From Streptomyces roseolus (GTDB lineage: Bacteria; Actinomycetota; Actinomycetes; Streptomycetales; Streptomycetaceae): 64,000 bases of DNA. The notes beneath the pieces are model-generated. The model ran no database searches and was not told the origin of the DNA. It worked only from the letters and a program-made list of their open reading frames with translations. The stretch covers positions 62,001-126,000 of the forward strand of contig NZ_BMTV01000009.1 of the NCBI RefSeq assembly GCF_014649855.1, in the 5' to 3' direction. Positions 52,050 to 60,166 of this stretch are shown here, piece after piece. The translations under genes and the position numbers were made by a program. The first letter of the stretch is position 1. Each line of letters starts with the position of its first letter.

Positions 52050-52076
52050 GGCGGGCCTGACGGTCTCAGGCCCGCC
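52050..52076 (+). terminator. Convergent terminator between glgB and the HelD-family gene
   Basis: An 11-bp perfect stem, arms 52050-52060 and 52066-52076, 5-base loop; the right arm overlaps the last codons of the minus-strand gene. Confidence 0.75.
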
Positions 52077-54300
52077 TGACGATCCCGAGCCGCTGGGTGG
52101 CCCGGGTCAGCGCCACGTACAGGTCGTTGGTCCCGTGCGGGGCGCCGGCCCGGATGCCGTCCGGGTCGACGACGAGGACCGTGTCGAATTCGAGGCCCTT
52201 CGCCTGGCGGGGGTCGAGGAGGACCACCGGCCGGGTCAGGTCGGGCTGCTCGCCGTACGAGGCCTCGGGCAGCGCCTCGGCCAGGGCGGGCAGCAGCTCC
52301 GCCGGGGCGATCACCGCGAGCCGGCCCTCGGCGCGGAGCTCGGCGGCGACCGCGTCGGCGGTCTCCTTCACCGGGTCCTCGGCGGCCCGGTCCCAGGGCT
52401 CGACGCCGGTGGAGCGGACCGAGCCGGGCGGCTCGAAGGCCGGGTCGTCCTCGCGGCGCGCGGCGGCGGCGACCGCCATGATCTCGGCGGGCGTGCGGTA
52501 GTTGACGCCCAGCCTCACGTGCTGCCAGCGGTCCTCCACGTACGGGGTGAGGATCCGCTCCCACGCGCCGACGCCGGCCGGGTCGCCGGTCTGCGCCGGG
52601 TCGCCGACGAGGGTCATGGAGCGGGTGGGGCTGCGGCGCATCAGGAGCCGCCACTGCATGGCGGACAGCTCCTGCGCCTCGTCGACGACGATGTGGCCGA
52701 AGGCCCAGGTGCGGTCGGCGGCGGCCCGCTCGGCGGCGGTGCGGTGGTCGGCCTCCTCGTGGCGCTCGGCGAACCGCTCGGCGTCGATGATGTCGTGCGC
52801 GGACAGCACCTCGGAGGCGTCCTCGTCAAGCTCCTCCTTGTCCTCGAACTCGTAGGTGCGGGAGGCGAAGGAGACGTCGAGGACGCCCTGCGCGTACTGC
52901 ACCTGCCGCTGCCGCTCGGCCTCCTGGGCGGCCCGCTCGGCGGAGTCGTCACGGCCGAGGAGCTCGGCCGCCTCGTCGAGGAGGGGGACGTCGCCCGGGG
53001 TCCACGCGCCGCCGTCGCGGCGGATCGCCGCCGCGTCCTCCTCGGGGAGGTGGGTGGGCTCGGCGAGGTAGTCGGCGAGGAAGGCCTCGGGGGTCAGTTC
53101 CGGCCAGAGCTCGTCGATGGCGGCGTGCACGTCGGGGTTGGCGGCGACGCCCTTGGCGAGGAGGGCGATGTCGTCGGGGCCGAGGAAGTTCGGGCCGCCG
53201 TACGGGTCGGCGCCGATCCGGTCGGCGAGCTGCTCGGCGAGCGCGTCGAGGATCCGGAAGGCGAAGTAGGGGCGGGCGAGGTTGTGCGGGAGGGCGGTCT
53301 CGCGGGCCTTGTGGCGGGCCTCCAGGGCCATGTCCCAGTCGATGACGAGGTCGCCGTCCTCGTGCGCGACGACGAGCGGCGCACCGCGCTCGGGGACCTG
53401 CTGCCGGTCGCGTACGGCCTCGGCGAGGGCGGCGGCCATCCGGACGTCGCCCTTCACGGCGGCGGCGCGCGGGGTGTCCGCGCCGGTGGCGCGGACACCG
53501 GGGTACAGCTCGCCGGGGGTGGCGAGGAGGACGCCGGTCTCGCCGAGCGAGGGCAGCACGTTGCCGATGTAGCCGAGGAAGGCCGGGTTGGGGCCGACGA
53601 TGAGGACGGCCCGCTTGGCGAGCTGCTCGCGGTGGGCGTAGAGGAGGTACGCGGCGCGGTGCAGGGCGACGGCGGTCTTGCCGGTGCCGGGGCCGCCCTC
53701 GACGACGAGGACGCCGTGGTGCGGGGAGCGGATGATGGCGTCCTGCTCGGCCTGGATGGTCTGCACGATGTCGTGCATCCGGCCGGTGCGGGCGGCGTCG
53801 AGCGCGGCGAGGAGGACCTCGTCGGCGTCCCGGCCCTCGTGCCCGGAGCGGCTGCGGTCGGCGAGGTCGAGGACCTCGTCGTGGAGCGAGACGACCTCGC
53901 GGCCCTTCGTGGTGATGTGCCGGCGGCGGGTGAGGCCCATGGGCTCGTGGCCGGTGGCGAGGTAGAACGGGCGGGCGATCTCGGCGCGCCAGTCGACCAC
54001 GAGCGGGGTGCGCCGCGGGTCGTCCTCGCGCAGCCCGATGCGGCCGATGTGGTGGTCGCGGCCGTCCTTGAAGACGAGCCGGCCGAAGCAGAGCCCGGAC
54101 TCCCCGGCGTTGAACGCGGCGAGCAGCCCCGACTGCTCGGCGACCAGGATGTCCCGTTCCAGACGCGACTGCGCGCTCCCGGTCCCGGGCGTCCTGAGCG
54201 CCTCGCCCACGGCGGTCTCGGCCCGGTCCCTCAGGTCGTCGAGCCGCGCGTAGAGCGAGGTGATGAATTTCTGCTCGTCCCGAATTGGCTCGGTTGACAA
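52066..54300 (-). CDS. HelD-family RNA polymerase-associated ATPase (HelD/HelR type)
   Basis: A 744-residue superfamily-1 ATPase. The N-terminal 80 residues are helical and charged (RDEQKFITSLYARLDDLRDRAETAV), like the coiled-coil arm HelD inserts into the RNA polymerase secondary channel. Walker A is VEGGPGTGKTAVALHRAAYLL, motif II is HIVVDEAQELS, motif III is LVGDPAQ, and LYVALTRATQRLGIV is near the C-terminus. HelD proteins recycle stalled polymerase; the HelR subset protects it from rifamycins. I cannot decide between HelD and HelR from motifs alone. The start is TTG or ATG near 54300. It has a good upstream promoter. Confidence 0.85.
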   Translation of the reverse strand: MSTEPIRDEQKFITSLYARLDDLRDRAETAVGEALRTPGTGSAQSRLERDILVAEQSGLLAAFNAGESGLCFGRLVFKDGRDHHIGRIGLREDDPRRTPLVVDWRAEIARPFYLATGHEPMGLTRRRHITTKGREVVSLHDEVLDLADRSRSGHEGRDADEVLLAALDAARTGRMHDIVQTIQAEQDAIIRSPHHGVLVVEGGPGTGKTAVALHRAAYLLYAHREQLAKRAVLIVGPNPAFLGYIGNVLPSLGETGVLLATPGELYPGVRATGADTPRAAAVKGDVRMAAALAEAVRDRQQVPERGAPLVVAHEDGDLVIDWDMALEARHKARETALPHNLARPYFAFRILDALAEQLADRIGADPYGGPNFLGPDDIALLAKGVAANPDVHAAIDELWPELTPEAFLADYLAEPTHLPEEDAAAIRRDGGAWTPGDVPLLDEAAELLGRDDSAERAAQEAERQRQVQYAQGVLDVSFASRTYEFEDKEELDEDASEVLSAHDIIDAERFAERHEEADHRTAAERAAADRTWAFGHIVVDEAQELSAMQWRLLMRRSPTRSMTLVGDPAQTGDPAGVGAWERILTPYVEDRWQHVRLGVNYRTPAEIMAVAAAARREDDPAFEPPGSVRSTGVEPWDRAAEDPVKETADAVAAELRAEGRLAVIAPAELLPALAEALPEASYGEQPDLTRPVVLLDPRQAKGLEFDTVLVVDPDGIRAGAPHGTNDLYVALTRATQRLGIVRRA

Positions 54301-54342
54301 TTCGACTCCCAGCGCGATACAGTGCCTTTAGTGAAATGCTCC

Positions 54343-54387
54343 GTGAATTCCTCGTGACAACGTCGCGAGTGAGTACACGGAATTCAC
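54343..54387 (-). promoter_or_regulatory. Inverted repeat spanning the predicted start of the HelD-family transcript
   Basis: GTGAATTCC (54343-54351) and GGAATTCAC (54379-54387) are perfect 9-bp arms with 27 bases between. CTCG and CGAG form a smaller stem inside. The repeat overlaps the predicted +1 and 5' leader, so it could be an operator or an RNA structure. It is AT-rich and I see no resemblance to the rifamycin-associated element. Confidence 0.5.
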
Positions 54388-54388
54388 C

Positions 54389-54419
54389 AATATAGACGCC
54401 GCACCACCCCGACTGTCAA
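54389..54419 (-). promoter_or_regulatory. Vegetative-type promoter for the HelD-family gene
   Basis: Read on the minus strand: TTGACA (54419-54414), 17 bases, then TCTATA with TATATT overlapping (54396-54389). This is one of the best promoter-like matches in the window and lies about 90 bases upstream of the start codon. Confidence 0.6.
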
Positions 54420-54443
54420 TTCAGCCGGGGTTTTTTGGTGTCG

Positions 54444-55322
54444 TCACGCGGTTTCGGTGTGGCGCAGGATCTCCTTCGCGAGCGGGGCGTGGACCTCGGG
54501 CGGAAGGGCGTGGCCCATGCCGGGGATCTCGGCGAGCCGGGCGCCGCGGATCACCTGGGCGAGGTGCTCGGCGTGCGGCGCCGGCGCGACCGGCTCGGCC
54601 GGCGCGGAGATCACCAGGACGGGGACCTCGGTGGCGGCGAGCTCGTCGGTGCGGAGCAGCCCGGACGGATCGGCAAGGGCATGGGCGGAGCCCGGCGCGT
54701 GGTGTCCGGTGTGGGCGACGATCGCGCGTTCCCGCTCGCGGAACCAGTCCGCGTCGAAGGGGAGGGCGTCGCCGGCCAGGGCCCGCCAGTGCTCGACCCG
54801 GTCATCCAGCTCCCCCTCGAGGTCGCGGTCCTCCGGAGGAAGGGCCCAGAACTCCAGGAGGCGCTCCGAGGGGCCGGGCAGCTCCTCGACCGGCACCCGG
54901 GCTCCGTCGGGGCCGACGTACGGGGTGGTGCTGAGCGCGGTGGCGCCGATGAGGGTGGCGCTCAGCAGCCGGTCCGGGTGGTCGGCGACCAGGAGCTGGG
55001 CGAGCAGCCCACCGAGGGACATGCCGACGACGTGGGCCCGGTCGACCCCGAACGCGTCCAGGACGGCGACGGCGTCCTCGGCGAGCCGGGAGATCGGGTA
55101 GGGGTTCTCGTCGAAGGCCCACGTGGAGCGCCCGGTGTCCCGGTGGTCGTAGCGGATCACCCGGTGGCGCTCGGCAAGCAGGGCCACCAGCTCGTCGGGC
55201 CAGGCGAGGCCGGACGCCAGCGCGCCCATGACCAGGAGCAGCGGGGGCCGGTCGGCGGCTCCGCACTCCTCGGCCCAGAGCCGTACGCCCGGCTCCACGT
55301 CCACGTACCGTTCCCGCGTCAT
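54444..55322 (-). CDS. Alpha/beta-fold hydrolase
   Basis: A 292-residue cytoplasmic hydrolase with no signal peptide. It has RPPLLLVMGALASGLAWPDELVALLAE, the HRVIRYDHRDTGRST segment and the nucleophile elbow VGMSLGGLLAQLL (Ser in GxSxGG). The catalytic His is in EIPGMGHALPPEVHAPLAKEIL. The pattern DHRDTGRS and the length resemble the RdmC/methylesterase-like group, but the substrate cannot be assigned. A near-palindromic operator lies 28 bases before the start, suggesting control by a TetR-type repressor not encoded here. It begins MTRERYVDVEPGVRLW, preceded by GGAGGAGA. Confidence 0.86.
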   Translation of the reverse strand: MTRERYVDVEPGVRLWAEECGAADRPPLLLVMGALASGLAWPDELVALLAERHRVIRYDHRDTGRSTWAFDENPYPISRLAEDAVAVLDAFGVDRAHVVGMSLGGLLAQLLVADHPDRLLSATLIGATALSTTPYVGPDGARVPVEELPGPSERLLEFWALPPEDRDLEGELDDRVEHWRALAGDALPFDADWFRERERAIVAHTGHHAPGSAHALADPSGLLRTDELAATEVPVLVISAPAEPVAPAPHAEHLAQVIRGARLAEIPGMGHALPPEVHAPLAKEILRHTETA

Positions 55323-55349
55323 GCGGATCTCCTCCCGCCGCCCAACAAG

Positions 55350-55363
55350 ACGAGACGTATCGT
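55350..55363. promoter_or_regulatory. Near-palindromic candidate operator before the hydrolase gene
   Basis: ACGAGACGTATCGT is a palindrome around ACGT with one mismatched pair, and a further CGATA repeat flanks it. Size and symmetry fit TetR-family operators seen in front of small hydrolase genes. No tetR gene is in this window. Confidence 0.45.
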
Positions 55364-55412
55364 ATCGCTACACCCTCGGGGGAAGTCAAGTGCCGAAGGC
55401 CGGGCGCGACGA

Positions 55413-55440
55413 AGGGCCGGGCCCCGTGGGGTCCGGCCCT
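55413..55440 (-). terminator. Terminator of the GNAT/fusion operon
   Basis: Arms 55413-55420 and 55433-55440 (8 bp) enclose a second 4-bp GC stem. The right arm overlaps the stop codon of the GNAT gene. Confidence 0.65.
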
Positions 55441-55882
55441 AGACCAGGCTCTTGTGGAAGTGGACGTCCTCCGCGCCGCCCGGGATGCCGAGCGTGCGGC
55501 CGGTCTCCACGTACCCGTGCCGCCGGTAGAAGTCCGGGGCCTGGAAGGTGAAGGAGGAGACGGCGGCCCGGTCGCAGCCGCGCCGGCGGGCCTCGGCCTC
55601 GGCCGCGCGCAGCAGCCTGCTCCCCCAGCCGTCCCGGCGGTGGTCCTCGTGCACCCACAGCATCTCGATGCCGAGCAGGCCGCCCCAGGTCCAGGCGGTC
55701 AGCCCGCCGACGGTCTCGCCCGTCTCGGGGTCCCGTGCCCGCACGGACAGCTCGCCCTGGTCCTCGGCGGTGGTCCCGGTGGCCGCGAAGTTGTACGCGT
55801 CGAGGCCCCGGTCCAGGAGTTTCGTCAGGTCCGGGTCGCGGCCCCCGACGGTCAGCCCCGCCTCGTCGTGATCATGGTTCAT
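55439..55882 (-). CDS. GNAT-family N-acetyltransferase
   Basis: A 147-residue single-domain acetyltransferase. It shows LGIEMLWVHEDHRRDGWGSRLLRAAEAEARRRGCDRAAVSSFTFQAPDFYRRHGYVETGR. This contains the acetyl-CoA-binding turn R-R-D-G-W-G-S and the C-terminal FYRRHGY strand. The start MNHDHDEAG overlaps the stop of the upstream fusion gene by 4 bases (ATGA), so the two are translationally coupled. The acceptor is unknown; small members with this form often acetylate antibiotics, polyamines or protein N-termini. Confidence 0.88.
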   Translation of the reverse strand: MNHDHDEAGLTVGGRDPDLTKLLDRGLDAYNFAATGTTAEDQGELSVRARDPETGETVGGLTAWTWGGLLGIEMLWVHEDHRRDGWGSRLLRAAEAEARRRGCDRAAVSSFTFQAPDFYRRHGYVETGRTLGIPGGAEDVHFHKSLV

Positions 55883-56742
55883 GCGGCCGAGTCTGGCACG
55901 GCCGCCCTCAGGAGCGGAACGACCTCCGCCTCCTCGTACGCGAAGTGGGCCTCCAACTCCGCGCGCAGCCTGTCGAATTCGGGACGCAGCCGCTCCGGTC
56001 CCGTCTCGTCGACCCGGGCGAGCAGCTCCCGCAGGCCGTCGAGCGCGCGGGAGACGGTGGCGTGTTCGGCGTGGAGCCGCTCGAACACCCCGGCCTTCCC
56101 GGGGAACGCGCGGGCCAGGTACGGGAAGAGGCCGGCGTCCTCGCCGCCGTGGTGCCGGGCGAGGCCCGAGCAGAAGGTGAGGCAGTGGCGGCGGAGCTCC
56201 ACCGTCAGCTCGGCGGTGCCCCGCGTGGCGAGGCCCTCGGCGAGGGCGGCGAGTTCGTCGCGCAGCCAGTCGTGGACCTTCACCAGTTCGTCGGCGAGGG
56301 CGTCGAGCCGGTCCGGCGGGGTGTGGTCGTCTTCCGGGATCCGGTGGAGGACGACGACGGGCAGGACCCTGCTCGTCGCCTTCTGGTAGTCGGCGTAGCC
56401 GGGGGCGACCGCGACGACCTTGGCGAAGAGCTCGTCCCGCTCGGCGCCGGCCGCGGCGACGGCGGTCGCCTGCCAGGTGTCCGCGCCCAGCTCCACTGTC
56501 ACCGTGGGGTGGACGAGGACGTTGCGGTACCAGTCCGGGTGGCGGTCGGAGCCGCCGGCCGAGCCGACGACGAGCAGCCGGTCGCCGTCCTCGACGAATC
56601 CGAGCGGAGTGGTGTGTTCTTTTCCGGACCTGGCGCCGGTGGTGGTGAGGAGAAGGAGCACCCATCCCTCGAAGGGGCCGCCGAGGCGTCCGGCGTTGGT
56701 GCGGAATTCTTCGATGATCGAGGTGTTGAAGTCGAGAGGCAA
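55879..56742 (-). CDS. Deazaflavin (F420)-dependent nitroreductase-type domain fused to a hemerythrin domain
   Basis: A 287-residue two-domain protein. Residues 1-135 match the Ddn/DUF385 split-barrel of F420H2-dependent oxidoreductases: LLLTTTGARSGKEHTTPLGFV, LLVVGSAGGSDRHPDWYRNVLVHPTVTVELG and ADYQKATSRVLPVVVL. Residues 145-280 are a hemerythrin (HHE) four-helix domain with His157, His197/198-x3-Glu201, His224/His227 and His266-x3-Glu270, a full set for a di-iron site. Family knowledge: F420 enzymes reduce quinones or nitro compounds, hemerythrins bind O2 or sense oxygen, NO or iron. The combination suggests an oxygen- or NO-linked redox function, which is inference. It is cotranscribed with the GNAT gene. 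Confidence 0.86.
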   Translation of the reverse strand: MPLDFNTSIIEEFRTNAGRLGGPFEGWVLLLLTTTGARSGKEHTTPLGFVEDGDRLLVVGSAGGSDRHPDWYRNVLVHPTVTVELGADTWQATAVAAAGAERDELFAKVVAVAPGYADYQKATSRVLPVVVLHRIPEDDHTPPDRLDALADELVKVHDWLRDELAALAEGLATRGTAELTVELRRHCLTFCSGLARHHGGEDAGLFPYLARAFPGKAGVFERLHAEHATVSRALDGLRELLARVDETGPERLRPEFDRLRAELEAHFAYEEAEVVPLLRAAVPDSAA

Positions 56743-56830
56743 CTGCCGTCCCTACGGTTCTCTTGCCTCCATGTCTCCGCTTTCGAGCGCGGACCGACAC
56801 GCGACGCGAGGAGCCCCATTCTCACGCGGA

Positions 56831-56853
56831 GGCCCTTGACGGTGTCAAGGGCC
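56831..56853. promoter_or_regulatory. Perfect inverted repeat upstream of the fusion gene
   Basis: GGCCCTTGAC (56831-56840) and GTCAAGGGCC (56844-56853) form a 10-bp stem with a GGT loop, followed on the plus strand by TTTT. No plus-strand gene precedes it, so an operator about 90 bases before the fusion gene is as likely as a terminator. It may also end the dctA transcript on the minus strand. Confidence 0.5.
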
Positions 56854-56930
56854 TTTTCGCGGGGGCGGGTTCCTCCCGGTGCCCGGATCCGGCTCAAGGC
56901 CCGGGTCCCGGGAGGAGGTTCGGTGGGGGT

Positions 56931-56969
56931 CGGACGCCCGGCGGGGGGGGCGGACGCCCGGCGGGGGGG
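56931..56969. repeat. 20-bp tandem repeat (two copies) after dctA
   Basis: CGGACGCCCGGCGGGGGGGG at 56931-56950 is followed by a copy that is one base shorter at 56951-56969, directly next to the dctA stop codon. G-runs of seven and eight could form quadruplexes or cause polymerase slippage. Confidence 0.75.
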
Positions 56970-58358
56970 TCAGACTCCGGTGCGGGCGCGCTCCTCGCCC
57001 TGGTCGCGCTGGTCGGGTACGGCGGTGGGGTCGGCGGGCCCGGCGTGGTCGGCGTGGTCGGCGTGGTCGGCGTGGTCGTCGACGAGTGTCTTCTCGTCGA
57101 AGGGGAACTTCCCCGCCAGGACCTCGGTCACCCGCGTCCGGTCGATCTCCTTCGTCCAGGTGCCGACCAGGACGGTGGCGACGGCGTTGCCGGCGAAGTT
57201 GGTGAGGGCGCGGGCCTCGCTCATGAAGCGGTCGATGCCGACGATCAGACCGACGCCGTCGACCAGGTCGGGGCGGTGCGACTGGAGGCCGCCGGCGAGG
57301 GTGGCGAGACCGGCGCCGGTGACGCCCGCGGCACCCTTCGAGGCGATGATCATGAAGACGAGGAGGGAGATCTGTTCGCCGACCGAGAGCGGGTCGCCCA
57401 TCGCCTCGGCGACGAAGAGCGAGGCCATCGTGAGGTAGATGGCGGTGCCGTCGAGGTTGAAGGAGTAGCCGGTGGGGACGGTGATGCCGACGACCGGCTT
57501 GGAGACGCCCAGGTGCTCCATCTTCGCGATCAGGCGGGGCAGCGCCGACTCGGAGGAGGAGGTCGAGAGGATCAGCAGGAACTCGCGGCCCAGGTACTTC
57601 AGGAGCGACCAGATGCCGACCCCGGCGACCAGCCGGAGCAGCGCGCCGAGGACGACGAAGACGAAGAGGGCGCAGGTCAGATAGAAGCCGATCATGATGA
57701 CGGCGAGCGACTTGAGGGCGTCGAGGCCGGTGGCGCCGACGACGGCGGCGATGGCGCCGAAGGCGCCGACCGGAGCCGCCCACATGATCATGGAGAGGAT
57801 GCGGAAGACGAGCCGCTGGATGTGCCCGATGCCGCGGAGGACCGGTTCGCCGGCCGAGCCCATCGCCTGGAGCGCGAAGCCCGCGAGGAGGGCGACGAGG
57901 AGCGTCTGGAGGACCTCGCCCTCGGTGAAGGCGGAGACGAGGGTGGTGGGGATGATCCCGAGCAGGAAGTCGGCGGTGCCCTCGCTCGCGCCCTCCGCCT
58001 GCTGGGCGCCGGCCTCGGCCAGCTCCTTGGTGAGGTGGAGGCCGGAACCGGGCTCCAGCAGGTTGCCGACGACGAGGCCGATCGCGAGTGCGACGGTCGA
58101 CATCACCAGGAAGTAGCCGAGCGCGAGGCCGCCGACGGCGCCGACCTTGGCGGCCTTGCGGACCGAGCCGACGCCCAGCACGATCGTGCAGAAGATGATC
58201 GGCGAGATCATCATCTTGATGAGGTTCACGAAGCCGGTGCCCAGCGGCTTCAGCTCGACGGCCACGCCGGGGGCGAGGAAACCGACGCCGATGCCGAGCA
58301 GGACGGCGCCGATCACGGCCAGATACAGATAATGGGTGCGGTCCCGGCGTGCGGCCAC
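56970..58358 (-). CDS. dctA: Dicarboxylate/amino acid:cation symporter, DctA type
   Basis: A 462-residue DAACS carrier, probably importing succinate, fumarate or malate with protons or sodium. It opens THYLYLAVIGAVLLGIGVGFLAP and has the serine-rich re-entrant hairpin LLILSTSSSESALPRLIAKME and GYSFNLDGTAIYLTMASLF with NLDGT. It also has the second hairpin KGAAGVTGAGLATLAGGL and VGIDRFMSEARALTNFAGNAVAT. The C-terminal cytosolic tail carries an Asp-His-Ala repeat encoded by a 9-bp tandem repeat (57042-57077). It is divergent from a CitA/DcuS-type kinase gene, which likely controls it. Confidence 0.92.
   Translation of the reverse strand: MAARRDRTHYLYLAVIGAVLLGIGVGFLAPGVAVELKPLGTGFVNLIKMMISPIIFCTIVLGVGSVRKAAKVGAVGGLALGYFLVMSTVALAIGLVVGNLLEPGSGLHLTKELAEAGAQQAEGASEGTADFLLGIIPTTLVSAFTEGEVLQTLLVALLAGFALQAMGSAGEPVLRGIGHIQRLVFRILSMIMWAAPVGAFGAIAAVVGATGLDALKSLAVIMIGFYLTCALFVFVVLGALLRLVAGVGIWSLLKYLGREFLLILSTSSSESALPRLIAKMEHLGVSKPVVGITVPTGYSFNLDGTAIYLTMASLFVAEAMGDPLSVGEQISLLVFMIIASKGAAGVTGAGLATLAGGLQSHRPDLVDGVGLIVGIDRFMSEARALTNFAGNAVATVLVGTWTKEIDRTRVTEVLAGKFPFDEKTLVDDHADHADHADHAGPADPTAVPDQRDQGEERARTGV
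57042..57077 (-). repeat. 9-bp coding tandem repeat in dctA
   Basis: Four exact copies of GGCGTGGTC (plus-strand reading) encode the repeated Asp-His-Ala tail of the carrier. Copy number could vary by slippage without shifting the frame. Confidence 0.85.
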
Positions 58359-58555
58359 GGGGTCCTCCTCGTACGGATGGGGGCGTCCACGTCCCGGTGG
58401 ACTCCGCGACTATCCATCAGCCTGTGACCGGGGTCACCGTTGCGTGCGTTTCGTTCATGGCCGAAACGTGCGCGTGCCGCTCCGGCCGCTTCCCGTGGAG
58501 AACGATTCGGGAACGCGATGCGCGGGAGCAAATCCCGGCGTGCACACTTGCACGC

Positions 58556-60166
58556 ATGCGTCTCCCGCCCCTCCGCCCCCTCCCCCGCAGCCTGGCCGGC
58601 CAGCTCTTCGCCATGCAGGTCGTGCTGATGGCCGCGGTCGTGGCGGGGTGCGCGGTCTTCGCGTACCTCACGGACCGGGCGCAGGCCGAGGAGACCGCGC
58701 GCCGGCAGGCGACGGCCGCCGCGACGGCCCTCGCCGGCTCGCCGTCCGTGCGGGCCGCCGCGCTCTCGGCCGAGCCGTCCGCCGCGCTCCAGCCGTACGC
58801 GGAGGAGCTCCGGCGGCGGGCGGACCTCGCCTTCGTGGTGGTCATGGCGCCGGACGGCACCCGGTGGACGCACCCGGAGCCCGACCGGATCGGCCTCCAC
58901 TACCTCGGCCACATCGAGCCGGCGCTGCGCGGCGGGACCTTCTCGGAGACGTATCCGGGGACCCTCGGCCCCTCGGTGCGGACGATCACGCCAATCTTCT
59001 CCGAGGGGCGGGTGGTCGCCCTGGTCAGCGCGGGCATCACCATCGAGCGGATCAGCGCGCAGGTGCGGGAGCAGGTGACCGCGCTGCTCGGGATGGCGGG
59101 CGCGGCGCTCGCGCTCGGCGGCGCCGGCACGTACGTGATCAACGCGCGGCTGCGGCGGCACACCCACGGGATGAACGCCACCGAGCTCAGCCGGATGCAC
59201 GACTACCACGAGGCGGCGCTGCACGCGGTGCGGGAGGGGCTCGTGATGCTGGACGGGCGGCGCAGGATCGCGCTCATCAACGACGGGGCGCGCGAACTCC
59301 TCGGCCTCGACGAGGGGGTGGTGGGCCGGCCGGCGGCGGAGCTCGGCCTTCCGGCCCCGCTGACGGGGGCGCTGCTCTCCTCGGAGCCGCGGGTCGACGA
59401 GACGCATCTGACGGACGAGCGGGTCCTCGTCGTCAACACCCGGCCGGTGGTGGGCGGGGAGCGCCGCGGTACGGTCGTGACGCTGCGCGACCGTACCGAA
59501 CTCCAGGCGCTGTCAGGGGAGTTGGACTCCCAGCGCGGGTTCACGGAGGCGCTGCGCTCGCAGGCCCACGAGGCGGCGAACCGGCTCCACACGGTGGTCT
59601 CGCTGATCGAACTCGGCCGGGTGGCGGAGGCCGTGGAGTTCGCGACGGCCGAGCTGGAGCTGGCGCAGGCGCTCACCGACCGGGTGGTGGACGCGGTCGG
59701 CGAGCCGGTCCTCGCGGCGCTGCTGCTCGGAAAGGCGGCGCAGGCCAACGAGCGGGGCGTGGAGCTGGTCCTCACCGAGGACAGCCGGATCGACGACGGG
59801 CTGCTGCCGCCGGCCCTGGAGCCGAGGGACCTCGTGACGGTCCTCGGCAACCTCGTCGACAACGCCGTGGAGGCGGCCGGCGGGACCCCGCACGCGCGCG
59901 TGACCGTCACGGTCGCGGCCCGCGCGGGCGACGGCGAGCTGCTGCTCCGCGTCGACGACAGCGGGCCCGGCGTCCGGCCCGCCGACCGCGACGCGGTCCT
60001 CGGCCGCGGCTGGTCCACCCGGGGCCCGGGCCGCGGCCTCGGCCTGGCCCTGGTCCGCCAGGCCGTCACCCGCGCCGCCGGCACCCTCACCGTCGCCGAG
60101 GCCCCCGGGGGCGGCGCCCGCTTCACCGTCCGGGTGCCGCTCCCCCGCACCGGAGGAGAGGCATGA
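58556..60166 (+). CDS. Sensor histidine kinase, CitA/DcuS type
   Basis: A 536-residue kinase. It has an N-terminal membrane helix (LAGQLFAMQVVLMAAVVAGCAVFAYL) and an extracytoplasmic PASc/sCache domain (residues 40-170: FVVVMAPDGTRWTHPEPDRIGLHYLGHIEPALRGG). The GxxYxGxxEPALxGG-like pattern and SVRTITPIFSEGRVVALVSAGI are typical of CitA/DcuS. A second helix and cytoplasmic PAS follow, then the SPOB-type phospho-His segment LRSQAHEAANRLHTVVSLIELG. The ATPase has LGNLVDNAVEAAGG, VDDSGPGV and GRGLGLALVRQ. The start is uncertain: ATG 58556 has no ribosome site, and it may be leaderless. It overlaps the regulator by 4 bases. Citrate or C4-dicarboxylates are the expected signals. Confidence 0.92.
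   Translation: MRLPPLRPLPRSLAGQLFAMQVVLMAAVVAGCAVFAYLTDRAQAEETARRQATAAATALAGSPSVRAAALSAEPSAALQPYAEELRRRADLAFVVVMAPDGTRWTHPEPDRIGLHYLGHIEPALRGGTFSETYPGTLGPSVRTITPIFSEGRVVALVSAGITIERISAQVREQVTALLGMAGAALALGGAGTYVINARLRRHTHGMNATELSRMHDYHEAALHAVREGLVMLDGRRRIALINDGARELLGLDEGVVGRPAAELGLPAPLTGALLSSEPRVDETHLTDERVLVVNTRPVVGGERRGTVVTLRDRTELQALSGELDSQRGFTEALRSQAHEAANRLHTVVSLIELGRVAEAVEFATAELELAQALTDRVVDAVGEPVLAALLLGKAAQANERGVELVLTEDSRIDDGLLPPALEPRDLVTVLGNLVDNAVEAAGGTPHARVTVTVAARAGDGELLLRVDDSGPGVRPADRDAVLGRGWSTRGPGRGLGLALVRQAVTRAAGTLTVAEAPGGGARFTVRVPLPRTGGEA

Noticed and set aside
54301-54443. Rifamycin-associated element upstream of the HelD-family gene
   Set aside because: The only strong repeat there is AT-rich (GTGAATTCC arms) and does not resemble that GC-rich element as I recall it.
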